The notes: generated by a model from the sequence alone, not told the origin. DNA of 48,824 nucleotides from Deltaproteobacteria bacterium RIFOXYD12_FULL_56_24 (GCA_001799285.1 MGTD01000033.1:1-48824); one strand, 5' to 3'; counted from the stretch's first letter, positions 9,262-18,928 are shown. Program-made: numbers and translations.

Positions 9262-9717
9262 ATGAAAGAAGAAGCCGCACAAGAGACAGCCACAACCAAA
9301 ACGCCAAAACGCCATAAAATTCTGGTCGCGGAAGATAACCCCGTGGTGCGCAAGGGCTTGAATAATTTTCTAGTGAAATGGGGCTACGAACCGGTCGAGG
9401 CGGATAATGGCGACATGGCTTGGAACACCCTGGAAACTGACCCAAGCATCACCATGGCCATTCTGGACTGGAACATACCGGGCCTCAGCGGCATCCAGGT
9501 CTGCCAACGAATCAGGATGCGCACGAACGGCCCCTATGTCTACACGGTCATCTTCAGTGCCCGCAGCTCCATTGAGGAACAAGTCCTTGCTCTGGAAGGC
9601 GGGGCGGACGACTACCTGGTCAAACCGGCAAAACCCTCGCTGCTCCGGGCAAGGCTGGAGGTTGGCCGGCGAATTCTGAATTTGCTGGCTGACGCCAAGG
9701 CCTGTTCCAGCAAATAA
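9262..9717 (+). CDS. stand-alone receiver-domain response regulator
   Basis: A 151-residue protein with one CheY-like receiver and no output domain. A Lys/Thr-rich N-terminal extension of about 17 residues precedes HKILVAEDN (acidic pocket E24/D25). The phospho-acceptor is D69 in ILDWNIPG; a conserved Ser/Thr sits in FSARSS and a Lys in LVKP near residue 121. The protein probably passes on phosphate or controls another protein by contact. No kinase is adjacent. The phosphatase gene follows 22 nt downstream on the same strand. Start is ATG 9262, with no strong ribosome site visible. Confidence 0.88.
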   Translation: MKEEAAQETATTKTPKRHKILVAEDNPVVRKGLNNFLVKWGYEPVEADNGDMAWNTLETDPSITMAILDWNIPGLSGIQVCQRIRMRTNGPYVYTVIFSARSSIEEQVLALEGGADDYLVKPAKPSLLRARLEVGRRILNLLADAKACSSK

Positions 9718-9739
9718 ACCCAGACACCACTGCACCCCT

Positions 9740-10405
9740 ATGACTCACCGAAAGTGTGCGCTTTTTGATTTGGACGGCACCCTCGTTGACAGCCTCGTCG
9801 ACCTGGCTGATTCGATGAATCGTGTTCTGACCGGACAGGGGCTTCCACCCCATCCAATACAAGCCTACCGCTATTTTGTCGGGGATGGAATAATCAGTCT
9901 GGTCCAGCGTGCCCTGCCGGCTGAGGCCCAGCAAGAGGACCTTGTTCAGGACTGTGCCAGAAAAATGCGGCAGGAATACTCCTTGCACTGGGCAGACACG
10001 ACCAGACCCTATCCCGGCATTGCCGAGTTGTTAGATGCTCTTACAACCCGGCAGATACCTATGGCAATCCTCTCAAACAAGCCCGACGAGTTAACCCAGG
10101 AAGTAGTCAGGAAGATTCTGCCTGACTGGCATTTTGTCGCAGTTGCAGGAGCCAGGGAAACATTTCCCAGAAAACCTGACCCTGCCGGAGCATTGCGTAT
10201 CGCTGCCCTGCTACAGCGTAAACCGGCTGACTTTATCTATCTGGGCGACACCAACACCGACATGCAAACAGCGCGGTCTGCCGGGATGTTTGCCATCGGA
10301 GCGCTCTGGGGTTTTCGCACCGCAGAAGAGCTGAAAAAAAATGGCGCCCAAGCCTTACTTTCCACGCCGCTTGAACTATGCCCGTTTCTGGACCACACTA
10401 CGTAA
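9740..10405 (+). CDS. gph: HAD-family phosphoglycolate phosphatase
   Basis: A 221-residue HAD hydrolase. Motif I FDLDGTLVDS holds nucleophile D10 and D12. Motif II is ILSNKP, motif III has K in RKPDPAGA, and motif IV is YLGDTNTDMQTA. The cap between motifs I and II is the small helical type found in Gph/PgmB. The likely reaction is 2-phosphoglycolate dephosphorylation, but related HAD enzymes act on other small phosphates, so the substrate is inferred. Probably cotranscribed with the receiver protein just upstream. Confidence 0.85.
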   Translation: MTHRKCALFDLDGTLVDSLVDLADSMNRVLTGQGLPPHPIQAYRYFVGDGIISLVQRALPAEAQQEDLVQDCARKMRQEYSLHWADTTRPYPGIAELLDALTTRQIPMAILSNKPDELTQEVVRKILPDWHFVAVAGARETFPRKPDPAGALRIAALLQRKPADFIYLGDTNTDMQTARSAGMFAIGALWGFRTAEELKKNGAQALLSTPLELCPFLDHTT

Positions 10406-10487
10406 TCAAGAAACACGGCAGACCGAGACAAAAACCCTGTCAGCACAAGGTCTCGCGCAAGTGTCGCAAAAAAAGCACAACAGCCCT

Positions 10488-10916
10488 CTAAACGCCGAGC
10501 CGTTCCGCTTCTTTTAGATTTCGGATCTCGCAGGCCATCTTGAAGGCTTTTTCCTTTCCGTTTTTATTCACGGAAACGGAAGTCTTACCCTGCTTGCCAA
10601 CACGATTAACCCAACTCACTTCATACCGGTTCAACTTCTCGTTAAACCGGACACCGACCACACCGGTGGTGGTATTGCTCACCGTTACCAGATGTTTGTC
10701 GGTTCTGATTTTCCCTATCTTTTTCTCCGTGGTATCTCGCCAGGCAAGGGCGGCAAGCAGACTTGAGTAACGTCCGCCACATTTGCCATCGGAAAAAAAT
10801 TTAGAATGCGTTGTCCCCTGAAAACGAACCCGAACATACCAGCCATGGGTCCGCTTGTCTTCCTGATCGATCCTCGCCACATCCTTATTTTTTTCAAGTA
10901 CAACCTTCTTTGCCAT
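10488..10916 (-). CDS. AP2/ERF-like DNA-binding protein with two domains
   Basis: A 142-residue basic protein. Residues about 22-70 (GWYVRVRF...KFFSDGKCGG...ALAWRD) and 83-135 (TGVVGVRFNEKLNRYEVSW...KAFKMACEIRN) each look like a three-strand sheet plus helix of the AP2/ERF type, best known in plants and in phage or homing-endonuclease proteins of bacteria. No nuclease motif is present, so this is probably a DNA-binding protein on its own. It is convergent with gph, and the gap between them (10406-10487) has a short inverted repeat CGAGAC/GTCTCG. RBS: GAGG lies just before ATG 10916. Target and role unknown. Confidence 0.75.
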   Translation of the reverse strand: MAKKVVLEKNKDVARIDQEDKRTHGWYVRVRFQGTTHSKFFSDGKCGGRYSSLLAALAWRDTTEKKIGKIRTDKHLVTVSNTTTGVVGVRFNEKLNRYEVSWVNRVGKQGKTSVSVNKNGKEKAFKMACEIRNLKEAERLGV

Positions 10917-11227
10917 GGCTACTCACCTCGCACAGGTTAAAAAAGCAATGAGAAACAAACCGTCTTCTCGATGAAGAAATGATCTATATCCAATAAAATC
11001 TCTTTTTACAAGGTATAGCAGATGGATGATTTTTTCAATCCCTGCCAGGAGAAATATTAGCAGCCGCGACAAAATGACTGAAGATTAGCGCCAATCGGGT
11101 ATATTGTTGGTTTCATGCCATTTGCATACGCTAGGAAAACCGACATATATAAAAAAAATTCAAGATCAGCCGACTGCCACGCAAACAAAAATTACCCATA
11201 CGCCATATTCCTTGGATTACGACGAGC
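10917..11227. other. AT-rich intergenic stretch upstream of MITE A1
   Basis: It carries the upstream region of the AP2-like gene (minus) and nothing else I can support. Base composition is clearly more AT-rich than the surrounding genes. Confidence 0.5.
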
Positions 11228-11434
11228 GTAACTATCCAGCTCAAGGCTAGAAACGAACAAAAACAACCCAAACTGTAACTATCCAGCAGTGCCGTTCACC
11301 CAAAGGGTATAAGTTTCGTTTGGGCAGGTAAGCTGCCCAACTCAGCTATAGCTGCCAGGCAGAAGCCTGCGAAGTGTGCTGGTGCCCATGAGCAGGTTGA
11401 TAACAACGCAGATGCGGTGCTGCTGGATAGTTAC
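11228..11434 (+). mobile_element. MITE family A, copy A1 (207 bp, carries nested R element)
   Basis: Bounded by GTAACTATCCAGC and its inverted copy GCTGGATAGTTAC. A second internal copy of the left end lies at about 11275. It is colinear with A2 (30599-30751) except for 54 extra bases at 11296-11349. The flanks CGACGAGC and CGGCGAAC match 6 of 8, consistent with an aged 8-bp target duplication. No ORF. It lies 76 nt before the mazG start. Confidence 0.82.
11296..11349 (-). repeat. 54-bp R element, copy R1 (nested in A1)
   Basis: Exactly the 54 bp by which A1 exceeds A2 at this site. Contains the hairpin GGGCAG/CTGCCC and a conserved end reading (minus) ATACCCTTTGGGTG. Orientation is opposite to R3. 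Confidence 0.85.
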
Positions 11435-11510
11435 CGGCGAACAAAATGTTTGCTGCCAGACGCACTTGCCGTTATTCACCATCTCTCGAACCTACAACAA
11501 AGGCAGGACC

Positions 11511-12311
11511 ATGACACGCACAGCGGAAAAATTCCTTGCTCTCCTTGAGATTATCAGCCGCCTCCGAGCGCCGGACGGCTGCCCCTGGGATCATAAACAA
11601 ACTCCCCAAACTTTCAAACATTATCTTGTTGAGGAAACCCACGAACTGGTTGAAGCAATCAATGAGGACGACCCTGGCCATATCTGCGAGGAACTGGGGG
11701 ATCTTCTTTTTCAGGTTATTTTTCTCAACAATCTTTACCAGGAAAAAAATCTCTTCACAATTTCCGAGGTCATTGACTCCATCTCCGCCAAAATGATCCG
11801 TCGCCACCCCCATGTGTTCGGCAGTAAAATCGTAGACTCTGAGCAGGAGCTGCGCCAGCAGTGGCAGACGATAAAGGCCGAGGAAAACGAGAAAAAAGGA
11901 CAACCCCGGCATCATCTGGATTCCATTCCTAAAAGCCTGCCAGGCTTGCGCCGGGCCCAACGGGTGGCAGACCGGGTGGCACGAGAAGGCTTTGACTGGC
12001 CTGATCTCTCAGGGGCTCTCGGCAAGGTAACAGAAGAATTACAGGAACTGCAGAAAGCCTTTGCCCATGGGTCGCGCGAACAGATCAGGGAAGAATTCGG
12101 CGATCTCCTCTTTGCCATGGCGGTGGTTGCTAGGAAGGCGGATATCGACGGAGAAGAGGTCATGCATGAGGCAACAGGCAAGTTCACGACCCGCTTCCGC
12201 ATGCTTGAAAAAATTATGGCCGTACAAGAAAAACAGATGGCTGACCTTGCCCCAGATGAACTCCTGGGGCTCTGGCAAAAGACCAAAACCGAACCTTCAA
12301 AATCCCCATAA
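11511..12311 (+). CDS. mazG: nucleoside triphosphate pyrophosphohydrolase MazG
   Basis: A 266-residue protein from ATG 11511 that hydrolyses (d)NTPs to the monophosphate and PPi as a house-cleaning and stress enzyme. Two tandem MazG domains are visible: the first with EETHELVEAI and EELGDLLFQV (about 43-75), the second with TEELQELQKAF and EEFGDLLFAM (about 170-205). The acidic EExxE and ExxD residues bind magnesium. The N-terminal LRAPDGCPWD is a family signature. The frame is open further upstream through MITE A1 (from 11376), but homology starts at MTRTAEKF, preceded by AGGCAGG. Confidence 0.96.
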   Translation: MTRTAEKFLALLEIISRLRAPDGCPWDHKQTPQTFKHYLVEETHELVEAINEDDPGHICEELGDLLFQVIFLNNLYQEKNLFTISEVIDSISAKMIRRHPHVFGSKIVDSEQELRQQWQTIKAEENEKKGQPRHHLDSIPKSLPGLRRAQRVADRVAREGFDWPDLSGALGKVTEELQELQKAFAHGSREQIREEFGDLLFAMAVVARKADIDGEEVMHEATGKFTTRFRMLEKIMAVQEKQMADLAPDELLGLWQKTKTEPSKSP

Positions 12312-12374
12312 AACGAGTAACGGTTGGGTGGTTCGAGTCATTTCCGGATTTGAGCTGAATAGTTACGAAAACGA

Positions 12375-12403
12375 TTGACAAACAAACAGTTAATTGCTAT
12401 CAA
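12375..12403 (+). promoter_or_regulatory. sigma70-type promoter of the rpsF operon
   Basis: TTGACA (12375-12380), a 17-nt spacer and TATCAA (12398-12403) lie about 95 nt before rpsF. It sits between the mazG stop and the ribosomal-protein block. Confidence 0.6.
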
Positions 12404-12440
12404 TCGCGATTGTTTTTTTACATTTTTTTCCCACATACCT

Positions 12441-12473
12441 CCTTGCTCTTCGCATGAAACGCAAAAAGCAAGG
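12441..12473 (+). promoter_or_regulatory. possible S6:S18-type leader hairpin
   Basis: CCTTGCT (12441-12447) pairs with AGCAAGG (12467-12473), 26 nt before the rpsF start codon. Many rpsF-rpsR operons have an autoregulatory leader bound by the S6:S18 dimer. The position fits, but I did not find the diagnostic bulged CCG, so this is tentative. Confidence 0.3.
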
Positions 12474-12498
12474 GCCACATGACCACAAGGAGGAATCA

Positions 12499-12876
12499 AT
12501 GCGCAGGTACGAGACAATTGTTATTGTCAGGCCGGGGGCCGGAGAAACGGAATTCTCTTCGGTTTCCGACAAGGTAACTGGAACCATCGAAGGTTTTGGC
12601 GGACTCATCGTTAGAATCGACCGCTGGGGCCTGAAAAAGTTGGCGTATCCTATCAAGAAAGAAGCCCAAGGCGATTTCCTTTATGTCGAATATGCCGGGC
12701 TGCCTGATGGCGTCAAGGAAATGGAACGACTCATCCGCATCGATGATCGGGTCCTCAAATACATGACGGTAAAAACCCAGGAAGTCTTTACTCCGGATGC
12801 CCCCAAGGCAGAAGAACTCGCTGAGCCGGAAACCAGCCCTGCAGCTGCAGAAGAAGCAGAAGAAGCCTCTGAATAG
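12499..12876 (+). CDS. rpsF: 30S ribosomal protein bS6
   Basis: A 125-residue protein from ATG 12499, seven bases after [20 protein letters not shown] opens the ferredoxin-like fold, with [14 protein letters not shown] and [10 protein letters not shown] following. The tail of about 25 residues is rich in E, A and P, as in many S6 proteins. S6 binds S18 on the platform of the small subunit, and rpsR is the next gene. First gene of the rpsF-rpsR-DUF2232-rplI-dnaB block. Confidence 0.98.
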   Translation: MRRYETIVIVRPGAGETEFSSVSDKVTGTIEGFGGLIVRIDRWGLKKLAYPIKKEAQGDFLYVEYAGLPDGVKEMERLIRIDDRVLKYMTVKTQEVFTPDAPKAEELAEPETSPAAAEEAEEASE

Positions 12877-12935
12877 TTTTTGCGCCAGGCGCGATTAAAC
12901 TATCCCAAATATTGAACCAACAAAGAGGAAAGCAC

Positions 12936-13178
12936 ATGGTTATCAAGAAAAAGAAGATCTTCAACCGGCGCAAAGTCTGCCGTTTCTGCACGGACAAGAG
13001 CCTGATGATTGACTATAAGGATGTAAAAACCCTGCGTAATTTTGTGACGGAGCGTGGCAAGATCATCCCCCGCCGCATCTATGGCAACTGCGCCCATCAC
13101 CAGAGGCAACTTACCGAGGCAATCAAGCGCGCGCGCCAGATTGCCCTGTTGCCTTATGCCGGTCAGACCCAGCAGTAG
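12936..13178 (+). CDS. rpsR: 30S ribosomal protein bS18
   Basis: 80 residues from ATG 12936, with AGAGGAAA upstream. [14 protein letters not shown] opens the protein, and [23 protein letters not shown] plus the [17 protein letters not shown] motif are the S18 core. It keeps Cys-X2-Cys and a later Cys-X-His-His, a putative zinc site, so it is the C+ form of the protein. Partner of S6. Confidence 0.98.
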   Translation: MVIKKKKIFNRRKVCRFCTDKSLMIDYKDVKTLRNFVTERGKIIPRRIYGNCAHHQRQLTEAIKRARQIALLPYAGQTQQ

Positions 13179-13199
13179 AACAGGAACCAGCCAGGAATC

Positions 13200-14183
13200 G
13201 TGTTTTTGCGCACAGGAGCAAGCAGACAGAAAGAAACAATATGGGCTATCGCGGTCACAGCACTCGTTTTCACGGTACCCGCAGCTTTTGCCGGCCTTGA
13301 ATGGCTTCGTTGCCTGATGCCCCTGCCGGCCTACTACTTCCTGAGCGTTTACGGACAAAGACAAGGGGCAATCATTATTGCCTGGGCACTTGGCCTTGCC
13401 GGCGGCATGACTTTCTGGTTCGGAACCATGCCTGGTCTGTTTTTTTCACTGACTCTCCTGCCCGTTGGTTTCATCCTTGCCAGGGCAGACAGGGAAAAAG
13501 AGACGGTCCAGCTGGCCGGGATCCAGAGCATTGTCTATCTTGTCCTGGTCTGGCTGGTCACAGGTTGGCTGGTCGGCATGACCACCCAAAGCAATCCGTA
13601 TCTTGAACTGCGGCAGGGTCTGGACAAGGGGTTTGAAGCAACCTTTGCGATGTACCGGGATTCAGGGCGTTTCCCGGCTGGTGATCTTGAAGAAATCAAG
13701 GCCTTCATCACCCAGCTCAGGGAACAAGTTGCACGTTTTTTCCCGGCCTTGCTCCTCACCTCGATTATCAGCACCGTCTGGATGAACATTCTGGTCGGCC
13801 GCTGGTTGCTGAAAAAAAGAGAACCATCCCGGACAGAGCGGGAGGAGCTAAAAAACTGGCGGCTCCCGGAATTGTTGGTCTGGCCGGTGATAATGAGCGG
13901 CATCGCACTTCTGGTCCCGGATGAAAAGTTCAACACCGTGGGCTTGAATGTGGGCTTGGTGCTATTGGTCCTTTATCTCTCGCAAGGGTTGGCGATTGTT
14001 TCGAGCCTGATGCAAAAATGGTCGCTGCCCCTGGCGGTCAGAATTATAACGTACAGCCTTTTGTTCTTGCAGATTTACGGCATCGGCTTTGTTGCCGTGC
14101 TTGGCCTGGCGGATGTCTGGGCCGACTTCAGGAAACAACGGCTTGAAAAAGATAAAGATGTGGATGACACCTCGGTGTCTTAA
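13200..14183 (+). CDS. DUF2232 (YybS-like) integral membrane protein
   Basis: A 327-residue protein from GTG 13200 (AGGA nearby), with about eight hydrophobic segments, such as AIIIAWALGLAGGMTFWF, LFFSLTLLPVGFILA and LNVGLVLLVLYLSQGLAIV. A soluble loop lies around residues 130-175. It occupies the place between rpsR and rplI where many delta- and other proteobacteria carry this family. The molecular function of DUF2232 is not established; a transporter-like or assembly role is speculation. Spacing of 21 nt after rpsR implies cotranscription. Confidence 0.85.
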   Translation: MFLRTGASRQKETIWAIAVTALVFTVPAAFAGLEWLRCLMPLPAYYFLSVYGQRQGAIIIAWALGLAGGMTFWFGTMPGLFFSLTLLPVGFILARADREKETVQLAGIQSIVYLVLVWLVTGWLVGMTTQSNPYLELRQGLDKGFEATFAMYRDSGRFPAGDLEEIKAFITQLREQVARFFPALLLTSIISTVWMNILVGRWLLKKREPSRTEREELKNWRLPELLVWPVIMSGIALLVPDEKFNTVGLNVGLVLLVLYLSQGLAIVSSLMQKWSLPLAVRIITYSLLFLQIYGIGFVAVLGLADVWADFRKQRLEKDKDVDDTSVS

Positions 14184-14279
14184 TAAAGAAACACACCATG
14201 AAACTGGAGCCCTTTTCAAGGTCTTCATTTTTCAGAAATAATGAATCCGGCAAGGCCGGGATTCAACCGGAGGTACAAC

Positions 14280-14732
14280 ATGGAACTCATTTTAAAAGAA
14301 ACCATTGACACCCTTGGCGAGGAAGGCGATGTTGTTAAGGTAAAGGACGGCTACGGTCGCAATTTCCTGATCCCCCGTCGTCTCGCCGTGCCTGCCACCA
14401 AGGCAAACCGCACCACTCTGGAAAGGGAAAAAGCCGCCATTGTCGCAAGGAAGAAAAGCCAGCGCGACGAGGCGGAAGATCTTGCCAAGAAGGTGACGGG
14501 AGCCACGGTGGTCATTGCCCATCGTTCCGGCGACGACAACAAGCTTTATGGTTCGGTCACCTCTGCGGACATTGCGGAAAAACTTGCCGCGCTGGGCATT
14601 GAAATCGACAAGAAAAAAATCGTTCTTGACGAACCCATCAAGACACTGGGCGTCACCATGGTGCCGGTAAAGATCGGTTTCCAGATCGCCGCGGAAATCA
14701 CGGTGGAAATCGTGCCCCTGGCCGCGGAATAA
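14280..14732 (+). CDS. rplI: 50S ribosomal protein bL9
   Basis: 150 residues from ATG 14280, after CGGAGGT. The N-terminal domain begins MELILKETIDTLGEEGDVVKVKDGYGRN-FLIP, a basic connecting helix follows (about 40-75), and the C-terminal domain contains KLYGSVTSADIAEKL. It binds 23S rRNA at the base of the L1 stalk. Confidence 0.98.
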   Translation: MELILKETIDTLGEEGDVVKVKDGYGRNFLIPRRLAVPATKANRTTLEREKAAIVARKKSQRDEAEDLAKKVTGATVVIAHRSGDDNKLYGSVTSADIAEKLAALGIEIDKKKIVLDEPIKTLGVTMVPVKIGFQIAAEITVEIVPLAAE

Positions 14733-14829
14733 TTTCTGGTTCTCAAGCAGAAGGCGGACCTGAAACCTGCTGGTTAGCCGCAGAATCATTTCCCCCTTGT
14801 CTTGACCGTGAAATAACGCAGGATAACCG

Positions 14830-14860
14830 AATGGGGGGGGCAGAAAAACGCCCCCCCATT
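14830..14860. repeat. 10-bp perfect G/C hairpin between rplI and dnaB
   Basis: AATGGGGGGG (14830-14839) and CCCCCCCATT (14851-14860) with an 11-nt loop. No T tract follows on the plus strand, so it may attenuate rather than terminate transcription into dnaB. Confidence 0.6.
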
Positions 14861-14883
14861 CATTATAGCCAAAACGATACTCC

Positions 14884-16251
14884 ATGGAATCCGGACCAGG
14901 TCCTTCCAGCACCCACCGTATACCCCCGCAGAATCTTGAGGCCGAGCAATGCGTTCTCGGTTCAATCATGCTGCAACAGGGCGCCATGCCCAGAGCGGCT
15001 GAGATTCTCACCGAAGAAGACTTTTACCGCGACGCGCATAAACACATCTTTTCCGCCATGATTACCCTGTTTGACCGTGGCGAACCTCTTGACCTCATCA
15101 CCGTCTCCAACCTGTTGAAAGACAACAACCGCTTTGAGGCGATCGGCGGCCCCACCTACCTCGCCACCCTCACCGACATCGTGCCGGTTGCTGCAAACAT
15201 TGCTTATTACGCCAAAATAGTCCGGGAAAAAGCCATCCTCCGCAAGTTGATCCAGACCGGCACCGAGATCGCCGGCCGCTGCTACGAGGAACAGGACGAC
15301 ATCGACGGCCTCCTTGATGATGTGGAAACAACCGTCTTTGAGATCTCCCGGGCCAAGAGCGGCCAGTCCTACCACTCGCTCAAGTCCGTTATTTCCGACA
15401 CCTTCAAATATATCGAACAGCTCTACGAACGCAAGGAACACATCACCGGCGTTCCCACCGAATATCACGATTTCGACAAGATGACCGCAGGGTTGCAACG
15501 CTCGGACCTCATCATTTTGGCCGCCCGTCCCAGTATGGGCAAAACCGCCCTGGCCGTCAACATGGTCCAGAACGCCGCCCTGCTCCACAAGGTTCCGGTG
15601 GCGGTCTTCAGCCTGGAGATGTCCAAGGAACAGCTGGGCATGCGGATGCTCTGTTCCATCAGCCGGGTTGACGCCCAGCGGCTACGGACCGGTTTTCTAA
15701 AAGAGCATGATTGGCCCAAGCTTACCCGAGCGGTGGGCATGCTTTCGGAGGCCCCCATCTACATCGACGACACCCCGGCCATCACGGTGCTGGAGATGCG
15801 GGCCAAGTGTCGGCGCCTGAAAACCGAACACAACATCGGCATGGTGGTGGTCGACTACCTGCAGTTGATGCGGGGCAAAGCAAACACCCAGTCCCGCGAA
15901 CAGGAAATCAGTGACATCTCCCGCTCGCTCAAAGCCATGGCCAAGGAGCTCCGCATCCCGGTGCTCGCCCTTTCCCAGCTGAACCGCAGCCTGGAAAGCC
16001 GACCCAACAAAAGACCGCAGCTTTCCGACCTGCGCGAATCCGGCGCCATCGAACAGGATGCCGACGTGATCGTTTTCATCTACCGCGACGAGGTGTATAA
16101 TAAGGCAGAAGACAACCCGAGAAAAGGCATTGCCGAGATCATCATCGGCAAACAGCGCAATGGGCCAACCGGCACCGTAGAGCTGGCCTTTATTGACCGC
16201 TTTACCTCCTTTGAAAATCTTGCCCGCCATGATTTTCCCTCAACTGAATAA
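14884..16251 (+). CDS. dnaB: replicative DNA helicase DnaB
   Basis: A 455-residue hexameric helicase that unwinds DNA ahead of the replisome. The N-terminal primase-interacting domain (IPPQNLEAEQCVLGSIML) is joined by a linker to a RecA-like domain with Walker A ARPSMGKT (214-221), Walker B VVVDYLQLM and the LRESGAIEQDADVIVFIYRDE arginine-finger region. Length is normal and there is no intein. Last gene of the ribosomal-protein block. A weak ribosome site precedes ATG 14884. Confidence 0.98.
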   Translation: MESGPGPSSTHRIPPQNLEAEQCVLGSIMLQQGAMPRAAEILTEEDFYRDAHKHIFSAMITLFDRGEPLDLITVSNLLKDNNRFEAIGGPTYLATLTDIVPVAANIAYYAKIVREKAILRKLIQTGTEIAGRCYEEQDDIDGLLDDVETTVFEISRAKSGQSYHSLKSVISDTFKYIEQLYERKEHITGVPTEYHDFDKMTAGLQRSDLIILAARPSMGKTALAVNMVQNAALLHKVPVAVFSLEMSKEQLGMRMLCSISRVDAQRLRTGFLKEHDWPKLTRAVGMLSEAPIYIDDTPAITVLEMRAKCRRLKTEHNIGMVVVDYLQLMRGKANTQSREQEISDISRSLKAMAKELRIPVLALSQLNRSLESRPNKRPQLSDLRESGAIEQDADVIVFIYRDEVYNKAEDNPRKGIAEIIIGKQRNGPTGTVELAFIDRFTSFENLARHDFPSTE

Positions 16252-16320
16252 AAATGGGTGGGTAGTCTGTAGTGGTTAGCCTGTTAGCAACTGAGCTTCT
16301 CGCAACCGCTCCTAAAAGTT

Positions 16321-16422
16321 CCCTCCCCCTTGGCGGGGGAGGGGTAGGGAGAGGGGGAAACAGCCAGAGCGGCAGGATGCAACTTCACCCTCCCCCTAAC
16401 CCCTCCCATCAAGGGAGGGGGG
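16321..16422. repeat. CCCTCCCCC palindromic repeat between dnaB and leuS
   Basis: A G/C-only arm at 16321-16357 is repeated in inverse at 16388-16422. Each arm is itself a hairpin (CCCTCCCCC...GGGGGAGGG). Elements of this look are scattered between genes in many bacterial genomes. It could stop transcription between dnaB and leuS. Confidence 0.6.
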
Positions 16423-16453
16423 ATTAAATGCAAAAAAACCCGGATCAACTAAT

Positions 16454-18928
16454 ATGAAATACGATTTCAAGGCCATCGAAGATAAATGGCGCAGCCACTG
16501 GCTTGCAAACAAAACCTACACCGCAAGCGAAGACTCCAGCCGGCCCAAATACTATCTCCTGGAGATGTTCCCCTACCCTTCGGGCCGCATCCACATGGGC
16601 CATGTCCGCAACTATACCATCGGCGATGTGGTGGCCCGCTACAAGCGGATGAAGGGCTTCAATGTCCTTCATCCCATGGGCTGGGACGCCTTCGGCCTGC
16701 CCGCCGAAAATGCGGCGATCAAGCACGACACTCATCCGGCCAGGTGGACTTACGAGAACATCGACTACATGAAGCAGCAGTTGCAGCGCATGGGCTTCAG
16801 CTACGACTGGGGCCGGGAGCTCGCCACCTGTAACGATAAATACTACCGATGGGAACAGCTGCTTTTTATCAAGATGTACGAAAAAGGGCTGGTCTATCAG
16901 AAGGTGACCACGGTCAACTGGTGCGAGACCTGCCAGACGGTGCTGGCCAACGAGCAGGTCATCGACGGCGCCTGCTGGCGCTGCGACCAGGCCGTGCTGC
17001 CCAGAGAGATGAACAGCTGGTTCTTTAAGATCACCGACTATGCCGAAGAGCTGCTGGTCGGTTGCGACAACCTCCCCGGCTGGCCGGAAAAGGTGCTCAC
17101 CATGCAGCGTAACTGGATCGGCAAGAGCGTGGGCGCCGAGGTTAACTTCCCCCTCGAAAACTCTGAAAAAACTCTGACCATTTTCACCACCCGGCCGGAT
17201 ACGATCTTTGGCGCGACTTTCATGTCCATCGCTCCGGAACATCCCCTGGCCCTTGAGTTGAGCGCGGGCACTACCCAGGAAACCTCAGTCAAGGAGTTTG
17301 TGGCTCGTATCAAGATCGAAAAACAGCGGCAGAGCCCGGAAGATGAGGTGGAAAAGGAGGGGGTTTTCACCGGCGGCTACTGCCTCAACCCCTTCACCGG
17401 CCTGAGATTGCCGGTGTACGTGGCCAATTTCGTCCTTATAGAATACGGGACCGGCGCGGTGATGGCAGTCCCGGCCCATGACCAGCGCGACTTCGAGTTC
17501 GCCAAAAAATACGGGCTTGAAATCAAGGTCGTCATCCAACCCGATGGCGCTCGTCTGGAGCCGGCCGCCATGACCGAGGCCCACGAAGAGACCGGCACCT
17601 TGGTCGGATCCGGGGAGTTCACCGGCCTGGCTTCGGAAAAGGCCAAGACCGCCATCACCACGGCGGCCACGGAAAAAGGCTTCGGCTGCCAGCGCACCAC
17701 CTTCCGCTTGCGCGACTGGGGCATCTCCCGCCAGCGCTACTGGGGCGCCCCCATTCCCATGCTCCACTGCGCCCACTGCGGGGCGATGCCGGTACCGGAA
17801 CAGGATCTGCCCGTCAGCCTGCCCACCGATATCCAGTTTGACAAATCCGGCAAATCGCCCCTGCACACCCTGGAGAGCTTCTACCAGACCACCTGCCCGG
17901 TCTGCCACGGCCCGGCCCGGCGCGAAACCGACACCATGGATACCTTTGTGGAATCCTCCTGGTATTTCGCCCGATACACCTCCCCACGGTTCACCGAAGG
18001 AATGTTGGCTAAAGAAAAGGCCGACTACTGGCTACCGGTGGATCAGTACATCGGCGGGGTAGAACATGCCATCCTCCACCTGCTCTACTCACGCTTTTTC
18101 ACCAAGGTTCTGCGCGATCTCGGCTATCTGTCCATCGATGAGCCATTCACCAACCTGCTCACTCAGGGCATGGTTATCAAGGACGGCACCAAGATGTCCA
18201 AATCCAAGGGCAACGTGGTGGACCCCAACGAGCTGGTGGAAAAATATGGGGCCGACACGGTTCGCCTCTTCAGCCTGTTCGCTGCCCCGCCGGAACGGGA
18301 TCTGGAGTGGAGCGACCAGGGGGTTGAAGGGGCTTACCGCTTTCTGAACCGAGTCTTCCGCCTGGTGGACGACAACCTCGGGGTCTTTGATGCGCCCGCC
18401 TCCTCCCTGCCCCAGGAGATGAATGCGACAAGTGTTGCCCTGCACCGAAAAACCCATCAGACCATCCGCAAATTCGGGGCCGACATCGAGGCAAAATTTC
18501 ATTTCAACACCGCCATCAGTGCGGTGATGGAACTGACCAACACCCTCTACAGCCTGGCCGCAGACGAGACGAACGAAGCCCCGCATCCCGCGGTAATCCG
18601 CGAGGCCATCGAGGCGGTGCTTGCCCTGCTCTCCCCCATGGTTCCGCATCTGACGGCCGAACTCTGGGAGCTGACAAAACATCCCACCCCCCTTGCCGAA
18701 GTACTCTGGCCGGAGTACGATGCCGAAGCGGTCAGGGAGGATGCGATCACCATCGTAGTCCAGGTGAAGGGCAAGGTCCGCAGCCAGCTTCAGGTTGCTC
18801 TCGACACCAGCGAAGCAAACCTGGAAGCTATGGCCCTGGCCGATGAAAAGGTGCAAAAATTTCTGGAAGGCAAACCTGTACGCAAGGTGATTGTCGTGCC
18901 AAACAAACTAATCAATATTGTAATTTAG
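16454..18928 (+). CDS. leuS: leucyl-tRNA synthetase
   Basis: A class I synthetase of 824 residues. HMGH (47-50) is the HIGH motif, with a Rossmann fold on either side of the editing domain CP1 ([21 protein letters not shown], then [20 protein letters not shown]). KMSKS is at 580-584. The zinc-ribbon Cys pairs CETC/CWRC and the C-terminal tRNA-binding domain are present. It charges tRNA-Leu in the cytoplasm. lptE follows directly, a common proteobacterial order. Confidence 0.99.
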   Translation: MKYDFKAIEDKWRSHWLANKTYTASEDSSRPKYYLLEMFPYPSGRIHMGHVRNYTIGDVVARYKRMKGFNVLHPMGWDAFGLPAENAAIKHDTHPARWTYENIDYMKQQLQRMGFSYDWGRELATCNDKYYRWEQLLFIKMYEKGLVYQKVTTVNWCETCQTVLANEQVIDGACWRCDQAVLPREMNSWFFKITDYAEELLVGCDNLPGWPEKVLTMQRNWIGKSVGAEVNFPLENSEKTLTIFTTRPDTIFGATFMSIAPEHPLALELSAGTTQETSVKEFVARIKIEKQRQSPEDEVEKEGVFTGGYCLNPFTGLRLPVYVANFVLIEYGTGAVMAVPAHDQRDFEFAKKYGLEIKVVIQPDGARLEPAAMTEAHEETGTLVGSGEFTGLASEKAKTAITTAATEKGFGCQRTTFRLRDWGISRQRYWGAPIPMLHCAHCGAMPVPEQDLPVSLPTDIQFDKSGKSPLHTLESFYQTTCPVCHGPARRETDTMDTFVESSWYFARYTSPRFTEGMLAKEKADYWLPVDQYIGGVEHAILHLLYSRFFTKVLRDLGYLSIDEPFTNLLTQGMVIKDGTKMSKSKGNVVDPNELVEKYGADTVRLFSLFAAPPERDLEWSDQGVEGAYRFLNRVFRLVDDNLGVFDAPASSLPQEMNATSVALHRKTHQTIRKFGADIEAKFHFNTAISAVMELTNTLYSLAADETNEAPHPAVIREAIEAVLALLSPMVPHLTAELWELTKHPTPLAEVLWPEYDAEAVREDAITIVVQVKGKVRSQLQVALDTSEANLEAMALADEKVQKFLEGKPVRKVIVVPNKLINIVI

